38,012 nucleotides of DNA. Source: an uncultured Ruminococcus sp. GTDB lineage: Bacteria > Bacillota > Clostridia > Oscillospirales > CAG-272. A program made the position numbers and the translations under genes. The notes under the pieces are model-generated. The model was not told the origin of the DNA and made no database searches. It saw only the letters and a list, made by a program, of their open reading frames with translations. Of this stretch, positions 14,439-22,852 are shown piece after piece; positions within the stretch are counted from its first letter, which is position 1, and each line of letters opens with the position of its first letter. Location of the stretch: contig CACWOQ010000028.1 in assembly GCA_902762505.1 (NCBI GenBank), positions 1 through 38,012 of the forward strand, written 5' to 3'.

Positions 14439-15439
14439 ACGAAATGATCGTAACAACGGCAACGGAGCGCACGCCGGAGCTGATCGCGCACGAGATCAAC
14501 GCCATAAAGCAGATCGCGCGCCGGTCAAATCTGCAGTACGCGATAGAGATCGGAGAACGCCTCACGGAGGCGAAGCAGATCGTACCGTACGGATCGTGGG
14601 GCGAATGGCTTTCGTCAAACGTGGACTATTCCACGAGCACCGCGGCGAACCTCATGAAGCTTTACCGCGAATACGGAGACAAGCAGATAAGCATGACGAC
14701 GGAAACGCTCACGCACGCGCTGGAGGGCGTCGACATGACGTCGGCGCTTCTCCTCACCGCTCTGCCGGCCGATGAGCGCGCCGAGTTTGCGGAGCAGAAC
14801 GATATCGTAAACAAGAGCACCCGCGAGATCGAGGCGCTTATAAAGGCGAAAAAAGAAGCCGACGAGAGGGCGGCAAAAGCGAACGAGCGGATCGAAGAGC
14901 TCCGGGACGAGCTTGACACCAACCTGCACGAGCAGGGCATGCTCGGCGTGAAGGTGCAGGAGCTTCAGAACAGTCTCCGGGACAACGCCGAGACGATAAA
15001 GGATCTCGAGGATCAGCTTTCAAAGGCGAAAAAAGCGGCTCAAGCCGCCGAGGCGGCAAAGAGCGCGGCGTCTGAAAAGGCGCTCGCCGCCGCGAAAAAA
15101 GAAGGCGCAGAGGATCAGAAGAAAAAGGGCGCCGCGGAGCTTGAGAAGCTGAAGAAGGCCGCGGACGAGCTCAAAAAGAAGCTTGACGAGGCGGAATATC
15201 AGAAAAAGGCTGCCGCCGAGCAGTACGAGCAGAAGCTCGCGATCCTGCGCCGCGCCGAAGAGGAAGCGAAAGCGCAGTCCGACCCCGATATCGTAAAATT
15301 TCAGACTTTACTCGGACAGCTTCAGAACGATTTCAACGCGCTGCTCACGGTCGCGGCGTGCGCGAGATCGGAGGAAACGAAGGACAAGCTTTCCCAGGCG
15401 CTTAAAAAAGTGCTCGAAAAGCTTTCGGCGGCGGTCTGA
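14435..15439 (+). CDS. DUF3102 protein with long coiled coil
   Basis: A protein of 334 residues. The first 130 residues match DUF3102 (HEINAIKQIARRSNLQYAI, IGERLTEAKQIVPYGSWGEW), a domain found in phage and integrative-element proteins and probably DNA-binding (ParB/KorB-like spacing). Residues 140-290 form a long Ala/Lys/Glu-rich coiled coil. The gene ends 204 bases before the HUH replication gene and is in the same reading frame, with no stop codon in between other than its own TGA. A role in replication or partition is inferred from this position. Confidence 0.8.
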   Translation: MNEMIVTTATERTPELIAHEINAIKQIARRSNLQYAIEIGERLTEAKQIVPYGSWGEWLSSNVDYSTSTAANLMKLYREYGDKQISMTTETLTHALEGVDMTSALLLTALPADERAEFAEQNDIVNKSTREIEALIKAKKEADERAAKANERIEELRDELDTNLHEQGMLGVKVQELQNSLRDNAETIKDLEDQLSKAKKAAQAAEAAKSAASEKALAAAKKEGAEDQKKKGAAELEKLKKAADELKKKLDEAEYQKKAAAEQYEQKLAILRRAEEEAKAQSDPDIVKFQTLLGQLQNDFNALLTVAACARSEETKDKLSQALKKVLEKLSAAV

Positions 15440-15643
15440 TCCGCCGTTCGGGACACAGAAAAAAGCGGGCGGACGCGTCCGCTTAATGTCTCGAATATCA
15501 ATCTTAAAAGCTCGACCGTCTCTTATAAAAAGAGGCGGGGCGACTTTGATAACGAAAAGAGGGGGCGCGCGGTACGGCATGACAGCGCGGCCGTGCCGCC
15601 TCTGACCGTGCGGGCGTCAGCCCGTCACAAAGGAAGGGACAGG
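15440..15643 (+). other. Intergenic region before the replication gene; candidate origin/leader
   Basis: These 204 bases hold a 14-bp perfect palindrome GCGGACGCGTCCGC (15469-15482) and an imperfect hairpin GGTACGGC / GCCGTGCC further on. Read on the minus strand, the first palindrome lies in a stem AAGCGG / CCGCTT followed by TTTT, so it could also end leftward transcripts. The frame of the downstream gene is open through all 68 codons back to the TGA of DUF3102, but the only start codons in it are a GTG at 15593 and the ATG at 15644. Confidence 0.4.
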
Positions 15644-16417
15644 ATGAAAAGGACACGGATTTACAGGAAGCGGACGACGAGCACGGCGATCTCGGTCGAA
15701 GAGGAGTATTACCCGGTATGGGAGGGACCGAAGGGCAGGGGCAGAAAGCTCCGGCCTACGAGCGACGCCCAGCAGATCCTCAACGACAAAAAGAGTCTGA
15801 AGCACTTCACCGACCTGGTCAACAACAATTTCAGACAGTACGAAGACCTGAAGATCGAGCTCACATACTGCGACGCACGCAAGCCCGACGGCATCGACGA
15901 CGCGCGCCGGCTTCACGCCGCTTTTGTCCGCCGCCTCCGCCGCTGGTACGAACGCCGCGGCAAAGAGCTCAAATACGTCGTCGTCGACGAGATCGGCAAA
16001 AACGGGACGATGCGTCCGCATCATCACATGCTGATCACCGGCGGGATCGATTACAGGACTCTCAAAACGCTGTGGGGCAACGGAAGCGTGAACGTCGCGC
16101 CGATCGATTACGAGCAGTACGGCTCCGCGTCGTGGTGCGAATACGTGTTCAAAGATCCGCGTTACTCGCGCAAATGGCGCGGGTCCCGGAACCTCACGCC
16201 GCCCGACGTGAAGGAACGCGACAGCGAGAACAACGGCAGGATCGCCGCAAAGCTCCTCAGATCGTTCGAATCCGGAAAGCCCTTCGCACCGGCGCGCCCG
16301 GGATATACGGCTGAGCGCGTCGAGATCAAACGAAATCCGTACAACAAGGACGTATACGTGCGTATACGGTGGGTAAAGGAGGACCTATATGAAGATCGTC
16401 GGAAATCTGCTGTGTGA
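15644..16417 (+). CDS. HUH-type replication initiation / rolling-circle endonuclease-like protein
   Basis: A protein of 257 residues. YVVVDEIGKNGTMRPHHHML (residues 111-130) contains an HUH metal-binding motif (His126 and His128), followed by the TLKTLWGNGSV segment and by WCEYVFKD, where Tyr167 is a candidate nicking tyrosine; SRKWRGSRNLTPP then resembles many ORF2/G2P-type replication proteins. Such enzymes nick one strand to start rolling-circle replication. The start ATG follows AAGGAAGGG; a GTG 17 codons earlier is possible. No helicase, primase or DnaD gene was found in the prophage, so this may be its main replication factor, with the SSB-like protein encoded next. Confidence 0.75.
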   Translation: MKRTRIYRKRTTSTAISVEEEYYPVWEGPKGRGRKLRPTSDAQQILNDKKSLKHFTDLVNNNFRQYEDLKIELTYCDARKPDGIDDARRLHAAFVRRLRRWYERRGKELKYVVVDEIGKNGTMRPHHHMLITGGIDYRTLKTLWGNGSVNVAPIDYEQYGSASWCEYVFKDPRYSRKWRGSRNLTPPDVKERDSENNGRIAAKLLRSFESGKPFAPARPGYTAERVEIKRNPYNKDVYVRIRWVKEDLYEDRRKSAV

Positions 16418-16697
16418 TCCGAATTACGACTACGTACATACCGAGCCCGGGCGGGAAAAAGACCCGGACGCGGCGGCTGAAATGTGGGCTATGTTCGCCA
16501 TGATGGAGCACGTCGGCGGCGTCTCGCGCAAATTCCGGATAAAAGCGAACGGTCACGCGTGCCGGATGATGCACGTCGACAGGCTGAAAAAGGGCGATTT
16601 CGTGCAGATCACGGGATACCCGAGAGTGCAGAACGACGGGCGCCCGTACGTGCTCGTCACGGAATACAGGCTGCTGAAAAAGGCGGTAAGCAAATGA
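16389..16697 (+). CDS. Divergent SSB-like OB-fold protein
   Basis: A protein of 102 residues. The pattern KIVGNLLCDPNYDYV, KFRIKAN, VDRLKKGDFVQITGYPRV and PYVLVTEYRLLKK follows the strand order of single-stranded DNA-binding proteins (compare VGRLTKDPELRY, YLKKGSLVGVDGR in typical SSB). The acidic SSB tail is missing. AAAGGAGG precedes the ATG, which lies 29 bases inside the end of the HUH gene. Binding single-stranded DNA made by HUH-driven replication is a reasonable inference; another OB-fold role cannot be excluded. Confidence 0.5.
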   Translation: MKIVGNLLCDPNYDYVHTEPGREKDPDAAAEMWAMFAMMEHVGGVSRKFRIKANGHACRMMHVDRLKKGDFVQITGYPRVQNDGRPYVLVTEYRLLKKAVSK

Positions 16698-17146
16698 CGG
16701 AGCGGCTCGGATATTACGACCGTCAGATAGCTCTCTGGCACGTCCGCGCGTATGCGTCCCGGAAAAAGGCTTTTGAAACGCTGCGCCGCTCCGTCGCTTC
16801 GGCGATGCCTTCACCGTCTGCAGACAGGCCCGTACCGTCCGGCGGCTCCGTATCCGACTCCACGGCGGCGAAGGCGGAGAAAATAGAGCGCCTGTATGAA
16901 AGCCGCGAGTACGTGCAGATCAGAGCCGTTGAGGACGCGCTCGAGACGGCGGGCGCCGACATACGCGGCAGATCCGAGCGTCAGAAGCTCCGCCGCGCTC
17001 TGATGCTCAACTGTGCCGACCGCAAAACGTATCCGTTTCACAGGCTCGGGATCGACTTTGTATCACAGCGTGATTTCTTCCGGCGCCGCGACCGCTTTCT
17101 CGCCGAAGTTCTGAGACGTCTGCAATATGGCACTGCGCCGCGCTGA
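16694..17146 (+). CDS. Putative late transcription regulator (RinA/ArpU-like)
   Basis: A protein of 150 residues, basic, with an N-terminal helical segment, a Ser/Pro-rich linker (SAMPSPSADRPVPSGGSVSD) and a C-terminal helix-turn-helix-like part (HRLGIDFVSQRDFFRRRDRF). Proteins of this size and C-terminal pattern lie at the end of the early operon, just ahead of HNH and terminase genes, in many phages of Bacillota, where RinA/ArpU-type proteins switch on late genes. A strong extended -10 promoter follows immediately, in keeping with that role. The start overlaps the previous stop (ATGA). Confidence 0.6.
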   Translation: MTERLGYYDRQIALWHVRAYASRKKAFETLRRSVASAMPSPSADRPVPSGGSVSDSTAAKAEKIERLYESREYVQIRAVEDALETAGADIRGRSERQKLRRALMLNCADRKTYPFHRLGIDFVSQRDFFRRRDRFLAEVLRRLQYGTAPR

Positions 17147-17150
17147 AACG

Positions 17151-17159
17151 TGGTATAAT
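17151..17159 (+). promoter_or_regulatory. Extended -10 promoter, likely late promoter
   Basis: TGGTATAAT is an extended -10 box (hexamer 17154-17159) with no good -35 at 17 bases (CACTGC). Such promoters usually need an activator; the RinA/ArpU-like protein encoded directly upstream is the obvious candidate. It would drive the HNH-terminase-head-tail operon. Confidence 0.55.
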
Positions 17160-17221
17160 GGTCACAATGGAAAGTGCGGACGCCGGGACGGTGACGCAAG
17201 TGGGTTTGAAGGGTGGGCTTT

Positions 17222-17536
17222 ATGAAAGACTTCGCACGGGCGTTTTACAACTCCGCCGCGTGGGCGGCCTGCCGTGAGTCGTATATCGCCGAACGCCGGG
17301 AAACAGACGGCGGGCTGTGCGAGGTCTGCAGAGAACGGCGCGGCGAGATCGTGCATCACGTGATCATGCTGACGCCGAACAACATCGGTGATCCGCTCGT
17401 CGCTCTGAATCACGACAACCTGCGGCTTGAATGTCTGCAGTGTCACAACGACGAGCCGGGTCACTACAACGACAGCCGGTACGGGAGAAAAAGCGCGTGC
17501 GGCTTTGACGAGAACGGCGAGCCGTTCAAAAGATAG
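17222..17536 (+). CDS. HNH endonuclease
   Basis: A protein of 104 residues. CEVCRERRGEIVHHVIML holds the first zinc CxxC and the catalytic His-His, and NLRLECLQCHN completes the beta-beta-alpha-metal fold with the second CxxC. HNH proteins next to the terminase are needed by cos-type phages for cleavage at cos and act together with the large terminase. The ATG follows AAGGGTGG; a GTG three codons earlier is possible. It lies alone between the late promoter and the putative cos region. Confidence 0.9.
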   Translation: MKDFARAFYNSAAWAACRESYIAERRETDGGLCEVCRERRGEIVHHVIMLTPNNIGDPLVALNHDNLRLECLQCHNDEPGHYNDSRYGRKSACGFDENGEPFKR

Positions 17537-17738
17537 CCGGTCCCTGGCTGTCTTTTCTTCTCCGCGGTACTCCCCCCCGTTTCAGGCTCCGGGATACCCC
17601 CGCGGAGACCGTCGCGGGTGGGTTAATTTTTGCTGCGGCTTATGTGCAGGGAAGGGCTCACACGCGCAAAACAGCAAAACAGCATAAAAACAGACAAATG
17701 CGGACAAGTCCCCCGCATGTCGGGAAAGGACGGTCAAA
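17537..17738. other. Putative cos region between HNH and small terminase genes
   Basis: About 200 non-coding bases in an otherwise packed operon. A perfect inverted repeat CTCCGCGG (17560-17567) / CCGCGGAG (17600-17607) encloses a C-rich strand (ACTCCCCCCCG), and further downstream are A-rich repeats (GCAAAACAGCAAAACAGCA). In HK97-like phages with HNH and terminase genes, the cohesive end site usually lies here. The site itself cannot be fixed by eye. Confidence 0.45.
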
Positions 17739-18116
17739 ATGCCGAAAAAAAGCGCTGAAGTCACAAAAGACGACCGCATAAAAGCGTATGCGAAGAAGCT
17801 TCGCCGGCTTATCCGCGACGTTCCCGCCGAGAGGGCGAGCCTCGCCGGCAAGATAATCGAGGAGATCGCTTTTCAGACCGCAACGCTCGAAGATCTCCGC
17901 GACGTTATAAACCGCGAGGGCGTGATCACGGAGGTCACAAACGGCAACGGCATCACGTTCATGGGCGAATCGCCGGAATCGAAGGCTTACAACAATCTGA
18001 TAAAGAACTACAACGCCACCGTCACGGCACTTTCGAAGATCGTGCAGATAGACGCGGCGTCCGGCGCAGAGCCGGAGATCATGAAGTATCTGCAGAATAC
18101 ACGCGTTCGGAGATGA
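17739..18116 (+). CDS. Phage terminase small subunit (P27-like)
   Basis: A protein of 125 residues. It is basic and helical at the start (MPKKSAEVTKDDRIKAYAKK), with LEDLRDVINREGVITEV and PESKAYNNLIKNYNATVTAL, the layout of P27-family small terminases, which recognise the packaging site and recruit the large subunit. GGGAAAGGACGG precedes the ATG. The stop overlaps the start of the large terminase gene by four bases. Confidence 0.8.
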   Translation: MPKKSAEVTKDDRIKAYAKKLRRLIRDVPAERASLAGKIIEEIAFQTATLEDLRDVINREGVITEVTNGNGITFMGESPESKAYNNLIKNYNATVTALSKIVQIDAASGAEPEIMKYLQNTRVRR

Positions 18117-19780
18117 GCGCGTTTTTTGATTACTTCACGGCGGTCTATGACGGGCGCATAGTCGCCTGTCAGAAAATGAAAAAGCAGGCACAGCGGCTGC
18201 TCGAAGCAGCCGCAAAGCCCGGCAAATACCATTACGACGAGAGGATCGCGAACAAGCACGTCGATTTTATTGAGAAGTTCTGCCGCCTCCCTTCCGGACG
18301 GATCGGTCAGCCGTTCGTCCTGGAGCCGTTTCAGAAGGCGAGGCTTCAGGCGACGTTCGGCTTTGTCGACGACAAGAACCTCCGGCAGTACCGCGAGGTG
18401 AACACGATCGAGGGACGTAAGAACGGCAAGACGTCGGAGGCCGCCGCCGTAGAGCTCGATCTTTTGCTCAACGACGAGGAGGGCGCGCCGCAGGTGTACA
18501 ACGTAGCGACGAAACACACTCAGGCGATGCTCGGCTTCAACGCCTGTTACCGCATGGTCAGGCAGTCCCCGGAGCTGCGCTCCGTTGTCCGGAAACGGCA
18601 GTCGGATCTTTACTGTCCGTTCAACATGGGTTATATCATGGCGCTCGCGTCGAACACAAAGAGCCTTGACGGGCTTGACGTCTCCGGCGCCACGATCGAC
18701 GAGCTCGCCGCGATCCGGAACCGCGACCTTTACGACCTGATAAAACAGGCGGGGTCCGCGCGCGAGCAGCCGCTCATATACGTGATAAGTACGAACGGGT
18801 TCGTCCGCGAATCGATCTTCGACGCGCAGTATGAATACGCCGCCGGCGTGATCGACGGCACCAAAGAGGATGAGCGCTTTCTCCCCTTCATATATGAGCT
18901 CGACAGCCCGGACGAATGGCTTGACGAGTCTTGCTGGATAAAGGCAAACCCGGGGCTCGGGACGATAAAATCGTATGATTATCTGAAAAACAACGTCGAG
19001 AAGGCGAAGCAGGATCCGAAATTCAAGCCGACCGTCCTCGTAAAGGATTTCAACATACCGCAGACGGCGTCCTCTGCCTGGCTCACAGCGGAGCAGGCGA
19101 ACAACACCGCCGTCGAGTGGCCCGGCTTCGATTACTGCATAGGCGGCTTCGACGCCGCCGACAGCGTCGACCTCAACGCCGCGACGTGTTACTGCGCACG
19201 TCCGGACGACCCGAATATATACACGCGTCAAATGTACTGGATCCCGCAGCGCGTGATCGACGACGCGGAAAAAGCCGGCGACCGCAAGGAGCGCGACGCC
19301 GTCCCCTATTCTCTGTGGGTGCAGCAGGGATATATGAGAACGTACCCGGGCACGAAGGTCGACAAGCGTGTTTTCCTTGACTGGTTCTGCGAGCTCCGGG
19401 ATAACGAAAACCTGTATCCGGTTTATATCTTTTACGACCCGTGGCACATAGACGACTCGCTCCTTCGCGAATTCAAGGCGAATTTCGGTGAAAACTCGAT
19501 GAAGCCGGTGCGGCAGGGCGTTATATCGCTTTCGGAGCCGATGAAGGATCTCGGAGTCGAATTCGCCGAGCACCGGGTGATCTATCAGAACAACCCGGTC
19601 ACGAAATGGTGCTTGTACAACACCATGAAAAAGCAGGATATAAACGGCAATATCCAGCCCGTCAAGACTACGGACCCGCGCAACCGTATCGACGGCGCCG
19701 TATCCCTTATAATCGCGCACAAAGGATTTCTCGACGTGCGGGATCAATACGTAAATTTAAACGAGGGTGTACATGGCTAA
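18113..19780 (+). CDS. Phage terminase large subunit (HK97-type)
   Basis: The DNA-packaging ATPase and nuclease, 555 residues, the usual length. The ATPase Walker A is GRKNGKTSEA (101-110); the Walker B is in GATIDELAAIRN. The nuclease half begins at GGFDAADSVDLNAATC, with FYDPWHIDD and DPRNRIDGAVSLI supplying further acidic residues. It pumps DNA into the prohead through the portal and, with HNH, cuts cos ends. The opposite strand carries a long open frame that I take as a shadow of GC-rich codon use. Confidence 0.95.
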   Translation: MSAFFDYFTAVYDGRIVACQKMKKQAQRLLEAAAKPGKYHYDERIANKHVDFIEKFCRLPSGRIGQPFVLEPFQKARLQATFGFVDDKNLRQYREVNTIEGRKNGKTSEAAAVELDLLLNDEEGAPQVYNVATKHTQAMLGFNACYRMVRQSPELRSVVRKRQSDLYCPFNMGYIMALASNTKSLDGLDVSGATIDELAAIRNRDLYDLIKQAGSAREQPLIYVISTNGFVRESIFDAQYEYAAGVIDGTKEDERFLPFIYELDSPDEWLDESCWIKANPGLGTIKSYDYLKNNVEKAKQDPKFKPTVLVKDFNIPQTASSAWLTAEQANNTAVEWPGFDYCIGGFDAADSVDLNAATCYCARPDDPNIYTRQMYWIPQRVIDDAEKAGDRKERDAVPYSLWVQQGYMRTYPGTKVDKRVFLDWFCELRDNENLYPVYIFYDPWHIDDSLLREFKANFGENSMKPVRQGVISLSEPMKDLGVEFAEHRVIYQNNPVTKWCLYNTMKKQDINGNIQPVKTTDPRNRIDGAVSLIIAHKGFLDVRDQYVNLNEGVHG

Positions 19781-20972
19781 CATATTCAACCGCAAAAAAC
19801 TGAGAGAAAAGGACGCGATCGAAAAAGCCGTCGGTCAGTATTTCGGGCTTTTGACGGCATACTCGCCCGTATTCACGACCTTTGAAGGCTCGGTATACGA
19901 GGCGGAGCTCTGCCGCGCCGCGATCCACTCTTTCGCCCAGCACGCGAGCATGCTCGAGCCGCGCGTTTACGGCTCGGCGGACCCGGCCTTCGCCAACCGT
20001 ATGAGGCAGCCGAACGAGCTGATGAACGTCAAGCAGTATCTTTACAGGCTCGCGACGGTCTACAAGGCGACGAACAACGCTTTTATCGCTCCGGTCTGCG
20101 ACGACGCGCAGGGCGAGCATCTGATCGGCTTTTACCCGCTCGTGCCGTCAAAATGCGAGCTTGTCACCGTCAACAACACCGTGTATCTGCGTTATAATTT
20201 CGCCGGCTCCGTTTACGGTGCGATAGAATTCGACCGCGTCGGCAGGATGATGCAGTATTATTTCCGCGACGAGATCCGCGGAGAGGGCAACGAATCGCTC
20301 CGCCCGACGATGGACATGATCCACGCGCAGAACGAGGGCATCGTCGAAGGCGTGAAAAGCTCCGCGTTCATCCGCTTCCTCGCGCGCGCCGGCAACGTTC
20401 TGAAGGACGACACGATCAAAGCCGAGCAGAAGCGTTTCCGCGAAAACGCCCTCAATCCGGAGAACAACGGCGGCGTAATGATCTTCGACAGCAAGTACGC
20501 CGAGGTGAAGCAGGTAAACAGCACCCCGTTCGTCGTCGACGACAAACAGATGCAGATCATACGCGACAACGTATACATGCACTTCGGGACGAACGAAAAG
20601 ATCATCAAAAACGAATACAGTCCGGAGCAGTGGTCCGCGTACTGCAAGGGCGAGGTCGAGCCGTTCGCGCTCGAGGCGTCGCTCGTGCACACGCGTATGA
20701 AATACACAGAGCGCGAGATCAGCTCCGGGAACAAGATATATTTCTCGTCCGGACGGCTCGATTTCATAAGCACTCAGGACAAGATCAAGCTTATTACGGA
20801 TCTGCGCGACCGCGGTATGATCTCCGCCAACGAGGGGCGCGAGCTTCTCGGGATGACGCCGATCGGAGAGGACGGAGACGTCTTCTATATCCGCCGCGAT
20901 TACGCCACGGTCAAAGAATTACAGGCGCCTGCCGAAGCGGCGCCGGAAAGTGAGACGAACAATGCCGTTTAA
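19773..20972 (+). CDS. Phage portal protein (HK97 family)
   Basis: A protein of 399 residues that forms the twelve-membered ring at one capsid vertex. Typical features are NVKQYLYRLATVYKATNNAF, GFYPLVPSKCELV, the central wing and the helix-rich DDKQMQIIRDNVYMHFG, and the C-terminal LITDLRDRGMISANEGRE with LLGMTPIGEDGD. The ATG at this position overlaps the terminase end; a GTG two codons earlier is also possible. The stop overlaps the protease start by 11 bases. Confidence 0.95.
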   Translation: MANIFNRKKLREKDAIEKAVGQYFGLLTAYSPVFTTFEGSVYEAELCRAAIHSFAQHASMLEPRVYGSADPAFANRMRQPNELMNVKQYLYRLATVYKATNNAFIAPVCDDAQGEHLIGFYPLVPSKCELVTVNNTVYLRYNFAGSVYGAIEFDRVGRMMQYYFRDEIRGEGNESLRPTMDMIHAQNEGIVEGVKSSAFIRFLARAGNVLKDDTIKAEQKRFRENALNPENNGGVMIFDSKYAEVKQVNSTPFVVDDKQMQIIRDNVYMHFGTNEKIIKNEYSPEQWSAYCKGEVEPFALEASLVHTRMKYTEREISSGNKIYFSSGRLDFISTQDKIKLITDLRDRGMISANEGRELLGMTPIGEDGDVFYIRRDYATVKELQAPAEAAPESETNNAV

Positions 20973-21570
20973 ACCCGACGAAAGACAGTACAGAGCCCTC
21001 ACGGTGCTGCAGACGGCGCAGCGCGCCGACAGATATTTCGATACTGATTACTACGTCGAAGGATACGCGATGAAATACGCGCCGTATCTGCTTTATGAAG
21101 ACGACGACGGGCCGATATATGAGGAGTTTCTTCCGAGCGCCTTCGACAATACGGATATGTCCGACGTCATCATGCAGTACGACCACGAGGGCCGCGTGTT
21201 TGCGCGCACGCCCGACAGTCTGCGGATAATATTCGACGACGTCGGTATGTTCACAGCCGCCGATCTCGGAAAAAGCACCGGGGCGAAGCAGCTGTACGAG
21301 GAGATCAGCGCCGGGCTGATCCGAAAAATGTCGTGGTGCTTCCGCGTCGGTGAGTGCCATTACGACGATCAGCGCCGCACGATAGTGCACACGGCTGTGA
21401 AAAAGATATACGACGTGTCCGCCGTATCGATCCCGGCAAACGATAACACGGTCATCAACGCGCGAAAGTGGGGAGAGGGAGTCATCTTGCCCGCGCTTCA
21501 GGAGCTGAGGGAAAAGCGCGAGCGTGAAATAAAGCTTTTACAGCTCAAAATCAAACTGAAAGGATCTTAA
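20962..21570 (+). CDS. Prohead protease (HK97 family)
   Basis: The capsid maturation protease, 202 residues. VIMQYDHEGRVFART holds the catalytic His75 and GLIRKMSWCFRVG the nucleophile Ser124; AVSIPANDNT is the conserved strand near the C-terminus. It removes the N-terminal delta domain of the capsid protein encoded next. The ATG was chosen over a GTG four codons upstream because it fits the family start. Confidence 0.93.
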   Translation: MPFKPDERQYRALTVLQTAQRADRYFDTDYYVEGYAMKYAPYLLYEDDDGPIYEEFLPSAFDNTDMSDVIMQYDHEGRVFARTPDSLRIIFDDVGMFTAADLGKSTGAKQLYEEISAGLIRKMSWCFRVGECHYDDQRRTIVHTAVKKIYDVSAVSIPANDNTVINARKWGEGVILPALQELREKREREIKLLQLKIKLKGS

Positions 21571-21573
21571 ACA

Positions 21574-22764
21574 ATGAGAATTGACGAAATCAACACCCGC
21601 CTCGCCGCCATATCCGCAGAGGCCGAAAACGAAGGCGCCGACATAAACGCCCTCACCGCAGAAGCCGACGCTCTGATCGCAGAGCGCAAAGCCATACAGG
21701 AAGCCGGCGAAAAGCGCGCTTCCCTGCTCTCGAAGATCGCCGCGGGCGAGGTCGGCAAGAGGACCGAAGCGGTCAAGGAAAAGACCGCCCGCAAAGCCAT
21801 GACGCGCGAGGAAGCGCTCGCAAGCGAGGAATACCGCAGCTTCTTCGCAAAAACGCTCATGAGAATGCCCGTAAACGAAGACGAGCAGACCGCAGCGAGA
21901 GCCGCGGGCGTAGCTCTTACCACCACCGCGACGACCTTCGTCGAGGCGGGCGTGGCAGCCGACGGCGTGAACAACGGCGGTCTTTTCATTCCGACCGAAA
22001 TGAGCCTCGCCCTGGTCAAAGAGGCGGAGCTCGTCTCCCCGATCTTCCGTGACGTCGCGAAGGACAACCTCCCCGGCGTCCTCAAATTCCCGTACAAGGT
22101 ATCCGGCACCGGCGCGGACGTACGCACCGAGGGCACTCCTAACCCCGACGGTCAGATCGAATGGGCGGAGCTCGAGCTTACGCCGTACGAGATATCCGAG
22201 ACGATCCGCGTGACCTGGAAGCTGGAGCGTATGGCTGTCCCGGCGTTCCTCTCCTACCTGCAGACCGAGCTCATCGCAGCCGTCAAGGACGCGATGATCG
22301 ATCAGACCATATACGGCACCGGCACCGGTGAAGTGACCGGCGTCACCGCCTCCGCCGGCTCGGACAATGAAAAGACCTACGACGGCACCGATCCGCTCGC
22401 CGCGATCAAGGAAGGTCTCGCCCTTCTCTCCGGCAAGCAGAAGGCGGGCGCGAAGATCTACATAAGCAACTCCGTCGCCGAGGAGATCATGTTCCATCAG
22501 GACGCGAACAGCTTCTACAACTTCGCCGTCGTCAACGGCGCCGGCATAAGCACGATCGGCGGCTATCCCGCGGAAAAGGATCCGTATCTGGATGACGGCG
22601 ACATCGTCATCGGCAACATGAAGAAGTTCAGGCTCAACGAGATCGAACCCATCTCCGTAAGCCGCGACAGCTCCGGCAAGCAGCGCGTTTCCGATTATAC
22701 CGCGTACGGCATAGTCGCCGGCGCGGGTCAGCCCGGAGAATTCGTCTACATCAGCAAAGAATGA
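21574..22764 (+). CDS. Major capsid protein (HK97 fold)
   Basis: A protein of 396 residues. The N-terminal 100 or so residues form an acidic/basic coiled coil (INTRLAAISAEAENEGADIN) that serves as scaffold (delta domain) and should be cut off by the protease near TAARAAGVAL. The mature part shows GGLFIPTEMSLALVKE, a core with YGTGTGEVTGV, and GYPAEKDPYLDDGDIVIGN near the end, all typical of HK97-type shells. It starts three bases after the protease stop. Two strong hairpins follow it. Confidence 0.96.
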   Translation: MRIDEINTRLAAISAEAENEGADINALTAEADALIAERKAIQEAGEKRASLLSKIAAGEVGKRTEAVKEKTARKAMTREEALASEEYRSFFAKTLMRMPVNEDEQTAARAAGVALTTTATTFVEAGVAADGVNNGGLFIPTEMSLALVKEAELVSPIFRDVAKDNLPGVLKFPYKVSGTGADVRTEGTPNPDGQIEWAELELTPYEISETIRVTWKLERMAVPAFLSYLQTELIAAVKDAMIDQTIYGTGTGEVTGVTASAGSDNEKTYDGTDPLAAIKEGLALLSGKQKAGAKIYISNSVAEEIMFHQDANSFYNFAVVNGAGISTIGGYPAEKDPYLDDGDIVIGNMKKFRLNEIEPISVSRDSSGKQRVSDYTAYGIVAGAGQPGEFVYISKE

Positions 22765-22771
22765 TAAAAGC

Positions 22772-22829
22772 CCTCCGCCCGGCGGAGGCCGTGACAAGGG
22801 AGGGCCCCGTCTCTCCGGTCCTCCCTCAC
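22772..22829 (+). terminator. Two hairpins after the capsid gene
   Basis: CCTCCGC-CCG-GCGGAGG (22772-22788) is followed by a longer stem GTGA..GGGAGG / CCTCCC..TCAC (22791-22829). There is no T-run, so these are more likely to stabilise or partly attenuate the capsid transcript than to end it. This fits the need for more capsid than connector protein. Confidence 0.5.
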
Positions 22830-22852
22830 GATAGAAACGAAAGGAGCGGTAT

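Noticed and set aside
18008..19747. Long minus-strand open frame opposite the large terminase
   Set aside because: It mirrors the codon phase of a certain gene, has no recognisable domain and no ribosome binding site; such shadows are common in GC-rich coding DNA. The same holds for the long antisense frames opposite the capsid (21538-22992) and tape measure (25847-27292) genes.
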